A DNA stretch of 64,000 bases from JBJXFE01 sp046153875 (GTDB lineage Bacteria; Planctomycetota; Phycisphaerae; Phycisphaerales; UBA1924): NCBI GenBank assembly GCA_046153875.1, contig JBJXFE010000008.1:41713-105712 (forward strand), read 5' to 3'. Both the position numbers and the translations under genes were made by a program. The first letter of the stretch is position 1. Each line of letters opens with the position of its first letter. A model generated the notes under the pieces. The model was not told the DNA's origin. It searched no databases and was given only the letters and a program-made list of their open reading frames with translations. Shown here in pieces: positions 1 to 7,868 of this stretch.

Positions 1-1045
1 TCTGCTCGGCGCGGGCGTTGATCTCCGCCTTCTTCCCCGCGCCCTCGATGATGGTCGTGTCGTCCTTGGTGATGACGATCCGCTTGGCCCGGCCCAGCTC
101 GGTGAGCTCGACGGACTCGAGGTTGCGCCCCAGGTCCTCGGCGATGAACGTGCCGCCGGTGAGCACCGCGATGTCGGAGAGCATGGCCTTGCGCCGGTCG
201 CCGAAGCCCGGGGCCTTGACGGCGCAGATCTTGAGCGTGCCGCGGAGCCGGTTGACGACGAGGGTGGCGAGGGCTTCGTTCTCGACCTCCTCGGCGATGA
301 GGACGACCGGCTTGCCGGCCATGACGACCTTGTTGAGCAGGGGGAGCAGGTCGGGCAGGTTGCTGATCTTCTTCTCGTAGATCAGGATGTACGCGTCCTC
401 GAGCACGCACTCGGCGGTCTTCGGGTCGGTCATGAAGTACGGGCTGAGGTAGCCCTTGTCGAACTGCATGCCCTCGACGTAGTCGAGCGTGGTCTCGGCG
501 CTGCGGCCCTCCTCGATCTCCACGACGCCCTCGGGGCCGACGCGGTCGATCGCCTCGGCGATGTGGGCGGCCACGGCCTCGTCGAAGTTCGCGGAGACGA
601 GCGCGATCTTGCGGTAGTCCTCCTTGCCCTTGCACTTGACGGCCATGGCGTCGATGGCCTCGGCGGCGGCGGCGGCGGCGGCGTTGATGCCGCGCTGCAC
701 GAGCACGGGGTTCGCGCCCGCGGTCACGTGGCGCAGGCCCTCACCGAAGATCGCCTGGGCCAGCACCGTGGCGGCCGTGGTGCCGTCGCCGGCCTTGTCG
801 GCCGTGCGCTTGGCGACCTCGTTGACCATCTTCGCGCCCATGGACTCGAACGGCTCGGGGAGCGTGATCTCCTTCGACACGCTCACGCCGTCCTTGGTGA
901 CGCTAGGCCCGCCGTAGGACTTCTCGATGACGACGTGGCGCCCGCTCGGGCCCATCGTGCACTTCACCGCGTCGGCGAGGCGGTCCACGCCCTTCTTCAT
1001 CTCGAGCAGGGCCGCGTCCTCGAACATGATCTGCTTGGTCGCCAT
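1..1045 (-). CDS. groEL: Chaperonin GroEL, paralog 1 (C-terminus beyond left edge)
   Basis: This is the N-terminal 348 residues of a 60-kDa chaperonin that forms the ATP-driven folding chamber with GroES. The translation starts MATKQIMFEDAALLEMKKG. It carries the equatorial ATP-binding signature AGDGTTTATVL and the apical stretch KAPGFGDRRKAML. The other groEL in this window reads KAPGYGDRRKAML at the same place. The ATG is at 1043-1045, and the frame is open to the left edge. It is the last visible gene of a minus-strand cluster, 42 bases downstream of two sulfotransferases. It is clearly divergent from the groEL at 3532-5265, so it is an old paralog and not a recent copy. The C-terminal tail, which would show whether it has a GGM repeat, is not visible. 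Confidence 0.95.
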   Translation of the reverse strand, partial: MATKQIMFEDAALLEMKKGVDRLADAVKCTMGPSGRHVVIEKSYGGPSVTKDGVSVSKEITLPEPFESMGAKMVNEVAKRTADKAGDGTTAATVLAQAIFGEGLRHVTAGANPVLVQRGINAAAAAAAEAIDAMAVKCKGKEDYRKIALVSANFDEAVAAHIAEAIDRVGPEGVVEIEEGRSAETTLDYVEGMQFDKGYLSPYFMTDPKTAECVLEDAYILIYEKKISNLPDLLPLLNKVVMAGKPVVLIAEEVENEALATLVVNRLRGTLKICAVKAPGFGDRRKAMLSDIAVLTGGTFIAEDLGRNLESVELTELGRAKRIVITKDDTTIIEGAGKKAEINARAEQ

Positions 1046-1087
1046 GGGGTCACTCCGTAAGGCTGTGGCCGCCGCGGGGCGGTCGGC

Positions 1088-2074
1088 TCACCAGTTGATG
1101 CTTGTCTCGTACTCCAGCCGCGACAGCAGGCCGGCGGCCTCGTCGCGGAACCACTGCTTTGCGTCGTTTGTGAAATACCGGCGCCAGTCGCCGGGTTCGC
1201 CCTTGCGGAAAAAACTCGTCGCGTCCTCGGCTTCGAAGCCCGGGAGTGTCTTCGTATCGTGCGACGCGGGGCGGGCCTGCGCAGGGTCGAGGCCGAAGAA
1301 CCGGTAGAGCCGGGCCCGCTCGGGCTCGAAATCCGTATGCAGCAACTCGTAGCGGACGACATGCAAAGGCATGTCGATCTCGCCGCGCCGGGCGCGGTCG
1401 ATCAGGTCGAGGTCCGCGTTGATGTGCCGCGCCATCCGCCGCGCCAGGAACCGCACCCACGGCTCGCTGGAGAGCAGCTTCTCGGGGTGCTTGTGGAAGA
1501 GCCCGGGGTCGGCGCGGAAGGCCTCGCGCACACCGGCCAGCTTGGCCTTGTGCGGCTCCGCGGACGAGAGCGGGCTGCCTTCGCGGAGTTCCTGGTGCGT
1601 CCAGCTCACGAGCACGTCGCGCGGATCGCGGACGATGTACACCTGCGGCGCGCCGGGGATGTACGCCGCGAGGGGGCGGGGTGTGCGGTCGCCGATCCAC
1701 TCGGCGCGGGGGTTGAAGCGGCCCGCCGCGCTGAGCATCAGCCGGGCGACGGTCTCGCGGAAGCAACGCTCGGCCTCGGTCTTCACCGGCTCGTCGTGGG
1801 CGACGTGCCACCAGTGGCGCTCGAGGGCGTCGAAGGCGTGGCGCAGGGCCTCGAAGCGGAACTCGCCGCGGCTCACGATCGCCGGGTGGAGGTTCAGCAC
1901 CGCGCCGACCCAGTTCGTGCCGGACTTGGGGTGGCCGCAGAGGAAGAACAGGCGGACGGTACGGTCGGGCAGATTCACGACGTGGCTGTCGCCCAGCGCC
2001 GGCGCGTCGGCGGCGCCGCCCGCGGTGACTTGCACCGGGCGATGCGTGCCGAGTTGTTCCGCCGCGAGCGTCAC
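1088..2074 (-). CDS. Sulfotransferase family protein (PAPS-dependent)
   Basis: This is a predicted sulfotransferase of 328 residues that would move a sulfuryl group from PAPS to an unknown acceptor. The 5'-phosphosulfate-binding loop is visible near residue 50 as GHPKSGTNWVGA. The 3'-phosphate-binding segment appears as YIVRDPRDVLVSW. The C-terminal part has a KGEPGDWRRYFT segment like the RxGxxGDWKN region of the family. The GTG start overlaps the stop of the upstream sulfotransferase by four bases (GTGA), which argues for translational coupling. The neighbour is a paralog with the same layout. The acceptor, and the reason for its place inside a chaperonin cluster, cannot be read from the sequence. 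Confidence 0.88.
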   Translation of the reverse strand: MTLAAEQLGTHRPVQVTAGGAADAPALGDSHVVNLPDRTVRLFFLCGHPKSGTNWVGAVLNLHPAIVSRGEFRFEALRHAFDALERHWWHVAHDEPVKTEAERCFRETVARLMLSAAGRFNPRAEWIGDRTPRPLAAYIPGAPQVYIVRDPRDVLVSWTHQELREGSPLSSAEPHKAKLAGVREAFRADPGLFHKHPEKLLSSEPWVRFLARRMARHINADLDLIDRARRGEIDMPLHVVRYELLHTDFEPERARLYRFFGLDPAQARPASHDTKTLPGFEAEDATSFFRKGEPGDWRRYFTNDAKQWFRDEAAGLLSRLEYETSINW

Positions 2075-3012
2075 CAGTTCAGGTCCTTCTCATAGCCCAG
2101 TTCGATCAGCCCCGCGCCGCCCGCTTCCTTGAACCACGTCTTCGCGTCACCGGTCAGGTAGGTCTTCCAGTCGCCGACTTCGCCGTGGCGGAAGAACGAC
2201 CCGTTGTCCTCGCGTCCGAAGCCCGCGGCGGTCTTGCTGCCCTGCGAGACCGGCTCCGCGTCGGCGGGATCGAGCCCGAGGAAGCGGTACATCGCGGCCC
2301 GCTGCGGCTCCAGGTCGGTGTGCAGCGTTTCGTAGCGCACTGCGTGTATCGTCGTCCGCCGCTCGCCGTTCCGCGACTTGCGAACAACCCCCGCGTCGTG
2401 CGTCACCCAGTTGGCCCAGCGCTGGGCCGCGTAGCGCACCCACGCCTCGTCGGTGAGGAGCCGCTCCGGGTTCGACGAGAACTCCGCCGCGTTCGCGCGG
2501 AAGGCCTCCGCGTCCGCGAGGAACCGCTCGTGGAGCGCCGGCGGCACGGCGGCGCGGATCACCGGCGGCGGCTGGCGCAGCAGGTGGTACCGCCAGCTCA
2601 CCAGCACGTCGCGGCCGTCCCGCTGCGCGAGGATGAACGGCGCGCCCGGCACCATCGGCGAGCCGTTCACCGGCAGGGTGTGCGGCGTGCGGTCGCCGAG
2701 GATCGTCGCTCCGGGCTTGTCTGATGCGGCCGCGGCGCAACGACGAACCATTTCCGCCACGCACTCGTCCAGGACGGTCCGCACCGGCTCGCGGCCCACG
2801 ACGTGCCACGTCTGGGCCTGGAGCTGCTGGACGGCCTGGTGGACATGGTCGAGGTGGAACTCGCCCTTGCAGCAGATGCGCGGGTGGAGGTTGAGCAGCG
2901 CGCCGACCCAGTTGGTCCCGGACCGGGGATGGCCGCGCAGGAAGAACAGCGAGGTCTGTGGCCGAGCCACGACCTGCTGCACCCGCCACGCCAGGCGTCT
3001 GATCCGGTTCAT
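2071..3012 (-). CDS. Sulfotransferase family protein (PAPS-dependent), paralog
   Basis: This is a second predicted sulfotransferase, 313 residues long. The PAPS loop GHPRSGTNWVGALLNLHP lies near residue 25, the 3'-phosphate motif is AQRDGRDVLVSWRYH, and the C-terminal segment is GEVGDWKTYLTGDAKTWF. It shares the LNLHP, GDRTPH and GxKTxxGF positions with the protein encoded just downstream, so the two are tandem paralogs. The ATG at 3010-3012 gives the expected N-terminus. No signal peptide or long membrane segment is evident, so it is probably cytoplasmic. Its stop codon overlaps the start of the next gene. The substrate is unknown; polysaccharide or small-molecule sulfation would both fit the family. 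Confidence 0.88.
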   Translation of the reverse strand: MNRIRRLAWRVQQVVARPQTSLFFLRGHPRSGTNWVGALLNLHPRICCKGEFHLDHVHQAVQQLQAQTWHVVGREPVRTVLDECVAEMVRRCAAAASDKPGATILGDRTPHTLPVNGSPMVPGAPFILAQRDGRDVLVSWRYHLLRQPPPVIRAAVPPALHERFLADAEAFRANAAEFSSNPERLLTDEAWVRYAAQRWANWVTHDAGVVRKSRNGERRTTIHAVRYETLHTDLEPQRAAMYRFLGLDPADAEPVSQGSKTAAGFGREDNGSFFRHGEVGDWKTYLTGDAKTWFKEAGGAGLIELGYEKDLNW

Positions 3013-3054
3013 GCAGGCTGCTCATCGCTGAAAACCAAGGCGGTACGCTGAGAT

Positions 3055-3163
3055 CGCGGAGGCCTCGCAGAGAACGCGGAGAGAGGCGAGGAGCGGGAAG
3101 GCTTGCTCCTGAACACCAAACTGCTCTCGGCGACCTCTGCGTCTTCACTCTGGGAACTCTGCG
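3055..3163. repeat. Intergenic inverted repeat built from CGCAGAG/CTCTGCG words
   Basis: The gap between groES and the sulfotransferase holds CGCAGAG at 3066-3072 followed by CGCGGAGAG at 3075-3083. Facing it on the other side are CTCTCGGCG at about 3124 and two CTCTGCG words at 3135-3141 and 3157-3163. The two sides are roughly reverse complements around a central spacer. Words of this kind recur as dispersed intergenic repeats in some environmental bacterial genomes (from memory). Here it could fold in the mRNA between groES and the downstream genes. No coding frame is credible. Confidence 0.45.
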
Positions 3164-3172
3164 TACTTCTTC

Positions 3173-3463
3173 TCACCCTTCGATGACCCCGAGCAACTCC
3201 GTCTCGCGCAGGATCAGGTGCTTGTCGCCCTTGATTTCGACCTCGGTGCCCGCGTACTTGCCGAAGACGACGGTGTCGCCGGTGCGGACGGTGGGGTGGG
3301 CGCGCTTGCCGTTCTCCAGGCGCTTGCCCGGCCCGGCCGCGACGACCTTGCCCTTCATGGGGCGTTCCTTGGCCGTGTCGGGCAGGTAGATGCCCGAGGC
3401 GGTCTTGGACTCGTTCTCGAGGGGCTTGACAAGGATGCGGTCTTCGAGGGGCTTGATGGCCAT
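3173..3463 (-). CDS. groES: Co-chaperonin GroES
   Basis: This 96-residue protein is the lid of the GroEL chamber. It begins MAIKPLEDRILVKPLE and has the typical TASGIYLPDTAKERP mobile-loop region, the GxVVAAGPGKR strand, and the closing LILRETELLGVIEG. Length and pattern match the family from end to end. It lies 68 bases downstream of the groEL at 3532-5265, so the order is groEL then groES, the reverse of the usual groES-groEL operon. The start is ATG at 3461-3463. No CIRCE operator was found upstream. Confidence 0.97.
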   Translation of the reverse strand: MAIKPLEDRILVKPLENESKTASGIYLPDTAKERPMKGKVVAAGPGKRLENGKRAHPTVRTGDTVVFGKYAGTEVEIKGDKHLILRETELLGVIEG

Positions 3464-3531
3464 ATCTGTGTCTCCAGGTCAGTGGTTGTGCTGTCGGGTG
3501 TTCCGTGGGGATCGCGGGCGGAGCGTTGGGA

Positions 3532-5265
3532 TCAGAAGTCCATTCCACCCATGCCCGGCATCCCGCCTCCCATGCCGCCGCCCATTCCTCCCATGCCGCC
3601 GCCACCCGGCGGGCCGGCGTCCTTCTTCTCGGGGCGCGTCGTGATGATGCAGTCCGCGGCGAGCAGCACGCTGGCCACGCTCGCGGCGTTCTGCAGGGCG
3701 CTGCGGTCCACCTTGGTCGGGGTGATGACGCCCTGGTCGATCAGGTTGCCGTACTCGCCGGTCAGGGCGTTGTAGCCAAACTCGGGTTTGTCGCTCTCGG
3801 TGACCTTCGCCACGACGACGGTGCCCTTGGCGCCCGCGTTGTCGGCGATGGTCCGTGTGGGCACGGCCAGGGCTTTGTGGACGATATCGAGCCCGGCCGC
3901 GAAGTCGTAGCGGACCTGCCCGACGTCGTCGGAAGTCTTGTCGTCGCCGGCCTTGCCGAAGACGGCCTTGAACTCGCGCATTTTCTCGATGGCCTTGCGG
4001 GCGCGGAGGAAGGAGACGCCGCCGCCGGGGACGATCCCCTCGGCGACCGCGGCGCGGGTCGCGTGCAGGGCGTCCTCGACGCGGGCCTTCTTTTCCTTGA
4101 GCTCGGCCTCGGAGGCGGCCCCGACCTGGATCTGGGCGACGCCGCCGGCGAGCTTGGCGAGCCGCTCCTGGAGCTTCTCGCGGTCGTAGTCGCTGGTCGT
4201 GGTCTCGATCTCGCGGCGGATCTGCTCGATGCGACCCTGGATGGCCTTGGTCTGGCCCGCGCCCTCGATGATGGTGGTGTTCTCGGCGTCGATCTCGACC
4301 TTCTTGGCCATGCCGAGCTGCTTGAGCTCGACCTTGTCGAGCTCGAGGCCCAGGTCCTTCATGATCGGGTCGGCGCCGGTGAGGACGGCGATGTCCTCGA
4401 GCATGGCCTTGCGCCGGTCGCCGTAGCCGGGGGCCTTGACGGCGCAGACCTGGAGCGTGCCGCGGAGCTTGTTGATGACGAGGGTGGCGAGGGCCTCGCC
4501 GCTCACGTCCTCGGCGATGATGAGCAGCGGGCGCTTGGCCTGCATGACCTTCTCGAGCAGCGGGATGAGCTTGGTCACGTTCTCGATCTTGTCCTCGTGG
4601 ACGAGCACGAGGGCCTTGTCGAGCGAGACCTTCATGGCGTCGGCGTCGGTGACGAAGTTTGCCGAGAGGTACCCGCGGTCGAACTGCATCCCTTCGACGA
4701 CGGTCACTTCGGTCTGGAGGCCTTTGCCCTCCTCGACGGTGATGACGCCGTCCTTGCCGACCTTCTCGAAGGCGTCGGCCATGATCTGGCCGATGGCGGC
4801 ATCGTTGTTCGCGCTGATGGAGGCGACGTTCTGGATGTCCGCCTTGCCCTTGACAGGGCGGGACAGGGTGTCGATCTCGGCGGAGGCGACCTCGACCGCA
4901 GCCTTCATGCCGCGGATGAGGGCGTTCGCGTCCACTCCGGCGGTGATGTAGCGGAGGCCTTCGCGGAAGAGGGCCTCGGCGAGGACCGTTGCGGTGGTCG
5001 TGCCGTCGCCCGCGTCATCGCTGGTCTTGCTGGCGGCTTCCTTGACGAGGAGGGCGCCCATGTTCTCGGCCTTGTTCCGCAGCTCGATTTCCTCGGCCAC
5101 GGACACGCCGTCTTTGGTCACGGTGGGCCCGCCCCAGGATTTGTCGAGGACGGCGTTGCGGCCCTTCGGGCCGAGCGTTGCCTTGACCGCCCGGGCGAGT
5201 TTCTCGACGCCCGAGAGGAGGGCGGCGCGGGCGTCCGTGTCGAACGTGAGTTCCTTCACCGGCAT
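3532..5265 (-). CDS. groEL: Chaperonin GroEL, paralog 2
   Basis: This is a full-length chaperonin of 577 residues, somewhat longer than the usual 540-550. It has the N-terminal KATLGPKGRNAVLDKSWGG, the ATPase motif AGDGTTTATVL, the apical KAPGYGDRRKAML and the late GIVPGGGVSFLRA segment. It ends in a glycine-methionine tail (GGM repeats, final MGGMDF), typical of housekeeping GroEL. The ATG at 5263-5265 is preceded on the minus strand by CGGAGAAG at good spacing. It heads the cluster groEL-groES-sulfotransferases-groEL. It lies divergent to nuoA across a 320-base gap, where no CIRCE repeat (TTAGCACTC-N9-GAGTGCTAA) is visible, so control by HrcA is not supported. Confidence 0.97.
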   Translation of the reverse strand: MPVKELTFDTDARAALLSGVEKLARAVKATLGPKGRNAVLDKSWGGPTVTKDGVSVAEEIELRNKAENMGALLVKEAASKTSDDAGDGTTTATVLAEALFREGLRYITAGVDANALIRGMKAAVEVASAEIDTLSRPVKGKADIQNVASISANNDAAIGQIMADAFEKVGKDGVITVEEGKGLQTEVTVVEGMQFDRGYLSANFVTDADAMKVSLDKALVLVHEDKIENVTKLIPLLEKVMQAKRPLLIIAEDVSGEALATLVINKLRGTLQVCAVKAPGYGDRRKAMLEDIAVLTGADPIMKDLGLELDKVELKQLGMAKKVEIDAENTTIIEGAGQTKAIQGRIEQIRREIETTTSDYDREKLQERLAKLAGGVAQIQVGAASEAELKEKKARVEDALHATRAAVAEGIVPGGGVSFLRARKAIEKMREFKAVFGKAGDDKTSDDVGQVRYDFAAGLDIVHKALAVPTRTIADNAGAKGTVVVAKVTESDKPEFGYNALTGEYGNLIDQGVITPTKVDRSALQNAASVASVLLAADCIITTRPEKKDAGPPGGGGMGGMGGGMGGGMPGMGGMDF

Positions 5266-5460
5266 GGGGCTTCTCCGAGTTTGGTTCGAATTGCTTGGGG
5301 CGAGGTGGCTGGTTGATTTGTTCGGGTCTTGTCAGACAGGGCTGGGCGATGCTGGTTCGCGTCCGCGGCGCGCAGTCTCCGCACCGAACCAAGGGCAACG
5401 ACGGTGCCACGGGGCGTGTGAATCGGTCAACGCTCAAGCGGCAGCAGCGGGGGATCATCA

Positions 5461-5476
5461 CCCCGGCGCGCCGGGG
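5461..5476. promoter_or_regulatory. Perfect 16-bp GC palindrome in the groEL-nuoA divergent gap
   Basis: The 320-base gap between the divergent groEL and nuoA starts contains CCCCGGCGCGCCGGGG, a perfect palindrome. It lies about 110 bases before nuoA and 195 before groEL. A repressor site or a small hairpin are both possible. In DNA this GC-rich a chance palindrome is also plausible. Nothing else in the gap (5266-5585) was recognised. Confidence 0.25.
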
Positions 5477-5585
5477 CGTCTGTCACATGGACGCTGGCCG
5501 GGTCGGAGGACTGCCGAAGTGGCAGGCGCCCCAGGTGTCGCCGCCCGCGGCACCGTCGAGTGCCGGTTGCTACGATCCGGGCCCC

Positions 5586-5999
5586 ATGCCGACCTTGCCC
5601 GTGCAGTCCATGCTCGCGCAGTCCGGGCTCGTCGCGTACCTGCCCATTCTGCTGATCCTGATGATGGCGATCACGTTCGCGGTCGCCAACCTGGTGCTCA
5701 CTAGGATGCTCGGCCCGTCGCGGGCGGGGGCGGTCAAGGGCATCACGTACGAGTCGGGCATGAACCCGGTGGGCACGGCCCGCAAGCGGTTCAACGTGCG
5801 GTTCTACCTGATCGCGGTCGTGTTCCTCGTGTTCGACGTGGAGATCGTTTTCCTGTACCCGTGGGCCGCGACGTTCGCCAACCTCGAGCCCAGCGGCGAG
5901 CTCGCGGGCCTGTGGCTCGGGCGGATCATGTTCTTCCTGTTCACGACGGTTGTCGCGTACCTCTACGGGTGGCGCAAGGGCGTCTTCAGGTTCGACTGA
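5586..5999 (+). CDS. nuoA: NADH-quinone oxidoreductase subunit A
   Basis: This small membrane subunit of respiratory complex I has 137 residues and three hydrophobic segments (about 12-35, 75-95 and 107-128). The loop between the first two reads GITYESGMNPVG, and the second helix carries FLVFDVEIVFLYPWA, the most conserved part of the family. The ATG at 5586 (MPTLPVQSML) gives the normal length. The frame stays open upstream to 5295, but that extension is arginine-rich and unlike the family. No other nuo gene is nearby: the flanks are groEL and a DUF2752 gene. The rest of complex I must be encoded elsewhere. Confidence 0.95.
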   Translation: MPTLPVQSMLAQSGLVAYLPILLILMMAITFAVANLVLTRMLGPSRAGAVKGITYESGMNPVGTARKRFNVRFYLIAVVFLVFDVEIVFLYPWAATFANLEPSGELAGLWLGRIMFFLFTTVVAYLYGWRKGVFRFD

Positions 6000-6017
6000 C
6001 CGCGTACCCTTTCCGCG

Positions 6018-6455
6018 ATGCCGCAGCCCGCCGGGATTGGTGAACGCCTCCTCGCGGGCGCGGGCGCGCTGGCCTGCCTGGGGGTTCTGTGGCTCGCCGC
6101 GACGCTGACGCCCGACCCCGCGGGGCACGGCACGCACACGCAGATCGCTCCGTGGATGACCCCGTGCGCCTGGCCGCTGGTCTTTGGTATTCCCTGCCCG
6201 ACCTGCGGGATGACGACGGCGTTCGCCCACGCGGCCGACGGCGCGCCGTGGGCTGCCCTGCGGGCGCAACCGCTGGGAGGGCTGCTGGCCCTGGGTGCGG
6301 CGACGGGGTTCTGGGTGGGTCTGCACGGGTGCGTGTTCGGCTCGCGGATCGGGCGGGTTTATGGCACACTGCTGCGCCCGCGCGTGCTCTGGGGGCTGGT
6401 CGCCCTGGCGGCCGGCGCCTGGGGCTACGCGATCGCAACTTGGCCGGTCGCGTGA
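6018..6455 (+). CDS. DUF2752 family membrane protein
   Basis: This 145-residue integral membrane protein has hydrophobic segments near residues 8-28, 88-105 and 122-142. Its diagnostic motif is GIPCPTCGMTTAF near residues 57-69, the core of the DUF2752 family, whose biochemical role is not known. It starts 18 bases after the nuoA stop and may be co-transcribed with it. Two lipoprotein genes follow. The two cysteines of PCPTC could be redox-active or metal-binding, but this is speculation. Confidence 0.8.
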   Translation: MPQPAGIGERLLAGAGALACLGVLWLAATLTPDPAGHGTHTQIAPWMTPCAWPLVFGIPCPTCGMTTAFAHAADGAPWAALRAQPLGGLLALGAATGFWVGLHGCVFGSRIGRVYGTLLRPRVLWGLVALAAGAWGYAIATWPVA

Positions 6456-6494
6456 CGTATCGTCCCGGACGCGCCACCCCCGGAGGACCGCCCG

Positions 6495-7193
6495 ATGACC
6501 ACCCATCACCGCCGCGACCGCCGGAGACCGCTGACGGCGGCGCGTCGGGGCGCGACGGTCGTGATGCTGGGGACGGTCTTCGCCGGGCTGGGCGGGTGCC
6601 AGATCTTCGGGTTCTTCGCGGCGGCCAACGCGGAGTATCAGAAGACCAAGCCGCGTGACATCGACGCGGTGTACGACGGTCTCAAGGGCAAGACGTTTGC
6701 CGTGGTCGTCGCCGCGGACCGCATGGTCCAGGCGAGCTACCCGGGCGTTGTCGAGGAGATCACGGCGCGGGTGAGCGAACGGCTGGCCAAGAACACCGAT
6801 CGGAGCGGCTGGATCCCGCCCGAGAAGCTCCTGGCGCACCTCTACTCGAACCCGCGATGGGTCGCCATGCCGCGCGGCGAGCTGGCCCGGGAGCTCGGCG
6901 TCGATCGGCTCATCCTGATCGAACTCACCGAGTTCCGCCTCCACGAGCCCGGCAACCAGTACACGTGGGACGGGGCGGCCTCGGGGACCGTCGCGGTGAT
7001 CGAGGGCGAGTCGGCGATGCCGGATGAGTTCGTGTTCCAGCGGGCGGTCCGCGTGAAGTACCCGGACGGCACGGCGTTCACGCCGACGGACGTCGCGGGC
7101 AGCGCGGTCGCGTCGGTGCTGGTCCAGCGGTTCACGGACCGGGCGTCGTGGCTGTTCTACACGCACAAGGAAACGGGCGAGATGGCCTATTGA
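6495..7193 (+). CDS. Hypothetical lipoprotein A
   Basis: This is a 232-residue protein with an arginine-rich N-terminus, a hydrophobic stretch and a lipobox (AGLGGC, cysteine near residue 35). It is probably attached to a membrane on the periplasmic side. A strong GGAGG lies nine bases before the ATG. The mature part has the segment LKGKTFAVVVAADR, a region ARELGVDRLILIELTEFRL, and a C-terminal WLFYTHKETGEM. It resembles the next protein in size, lipobox, the central G(A/V)xxxI(Y/L) region, and a C-terminal LFYTHK/LFYKHE segment, so the two look like paralogs. No function can be assigned. Confidence 0.75.
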   Translation: MTTHHRRDRRRPLTAARRGATVVMLGTVFAGLGGCQIFGFFAAANAEYQKTKPRDIDAVYDGLKGKTFAVVVAADRMVQASYPGVVEEITARVSERLAKNTDRSGWIPPEKLLAHLYSNPRWVAMPRGELARELGVDRLILIELTEFRLHEPGNQYTWDGAASGTVAVIEGESAMPDEFVFQRAVRVKYPDGTAFTPTDVAGSAVASVLVQRFTDRASWLFYTHKETGEMAY

Positions 7194-7203
7194 AAGGGGT
7201 TTG

Positions 7204-7860
7204 ATGCGCGTCGCACGCCCATTCGCGCTGCCCGTCCTGCTCGCCGTGTGCCTCGCCGGGGTCGCGGGGTGCAACGTGGTCGCGCCGGTGTACCTCGCGG
7301 TCCACGGGCCGGAGAAGGCGCCCGCGGTGTTCACGCTCGACAAGGAGCGCACGGGCGTGATCTTCGTGGATGACCGGGGGAACCGCCTGCCGCGGCGTGC
7401 GCTGCGGGTGCAGATGGCGGAGGCGGGCGAGAAGGTCATCCTCAAGAAGCGTCTGGTCAAGGACATGGTGTCGGGTCAGTCGGCGCTCCAGGCTTCGGCG
7501 GCGGACCGGGGGGGCAAGCTCCTCTCGATCGCCGAGATCGGGCGGGCGGTGGGGGCCCAGCAGGTCATCTACGCCGCGGTTGAGGAGTACCGGTTGTCGC
7601 CCGACGGTCAGACGTTCGAGCCGAGCTTGACGCTGCGCGTGAAGGTGATCGACGCGGTCAATGACAAGCGGGTGTGGCCCGAGGACCGCGCGGGGCACGT
7701 GGTGGTCGTGCGGCTTCCGTCGCAGCAGGGCTCACCCCCGACCGGCAGCGCGGAGCGGGCCCGCGTCGAGGACGCGCTGGCGGCGGCGGCGGGCGCGGCC
7801 CTGTCGCGGCTCTTCTACAAGCACGAAGTTCCCAAAGGCCCGAACGCGCCCGAGTCCTGA
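7204..7860 (+). CDS. Hypothetical lipoprotein B (paralog of A)
   Basis: This is a 218-residue lipoprotein with signal MRVARPFALPVLLAVCLAG and a lipobox ending in cysteine (VAGC). The ATG at 7204 is preferred over the TTG at 7201 because it is better spaced from AAGGGG. The central part reads AEIGRAVGAQQVIYAAVEEYRL, matching in position the GVDRLILIELTEFRL segment of the preceding lipoprotein. The C-terminus has ALSRLFYKHEVPK. The gene follows its neighbour by ten bases. The pattern of an identity-sensing central strand recalls GNA1162-like lipoproteins, but that match is weak. Function unknown. Confidence 0.75.
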   Translation: MRVARPFALPVLLAVCLAGVAGCNVVAPVYLAVHGPEKAPAVFTLDKERTGVIFVDDRGNRLPRRALRVQMAEAGEKVILKKRLVKDMVSGQSALQASAADRGGKLLSIAEIGRAVGAQQVIYAAVEEYRLSPDGQTFEPSLTLRVKVIDAVNDKRVWPEDRAGHVVVVRLPSQQGSPPTGSAERARVEDALAAAAGAALSRLFYKHEVPKGPNAPES

Positions 7861-7868
7861 TCCACGCC

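Noticed and set aside
3505..5316. 603-codon plus-strand frame opposite groEL
   Set aside because: Antisense shadow of groEL; low-complexity Gly/Asp/Leu composition and no domain.
5266..5585. Possible CIRCE (HrcA) operator before groEL
   Set aside because: No TTAGCACTC-N9-GAGTGCTAA or close variant is present on either strand.
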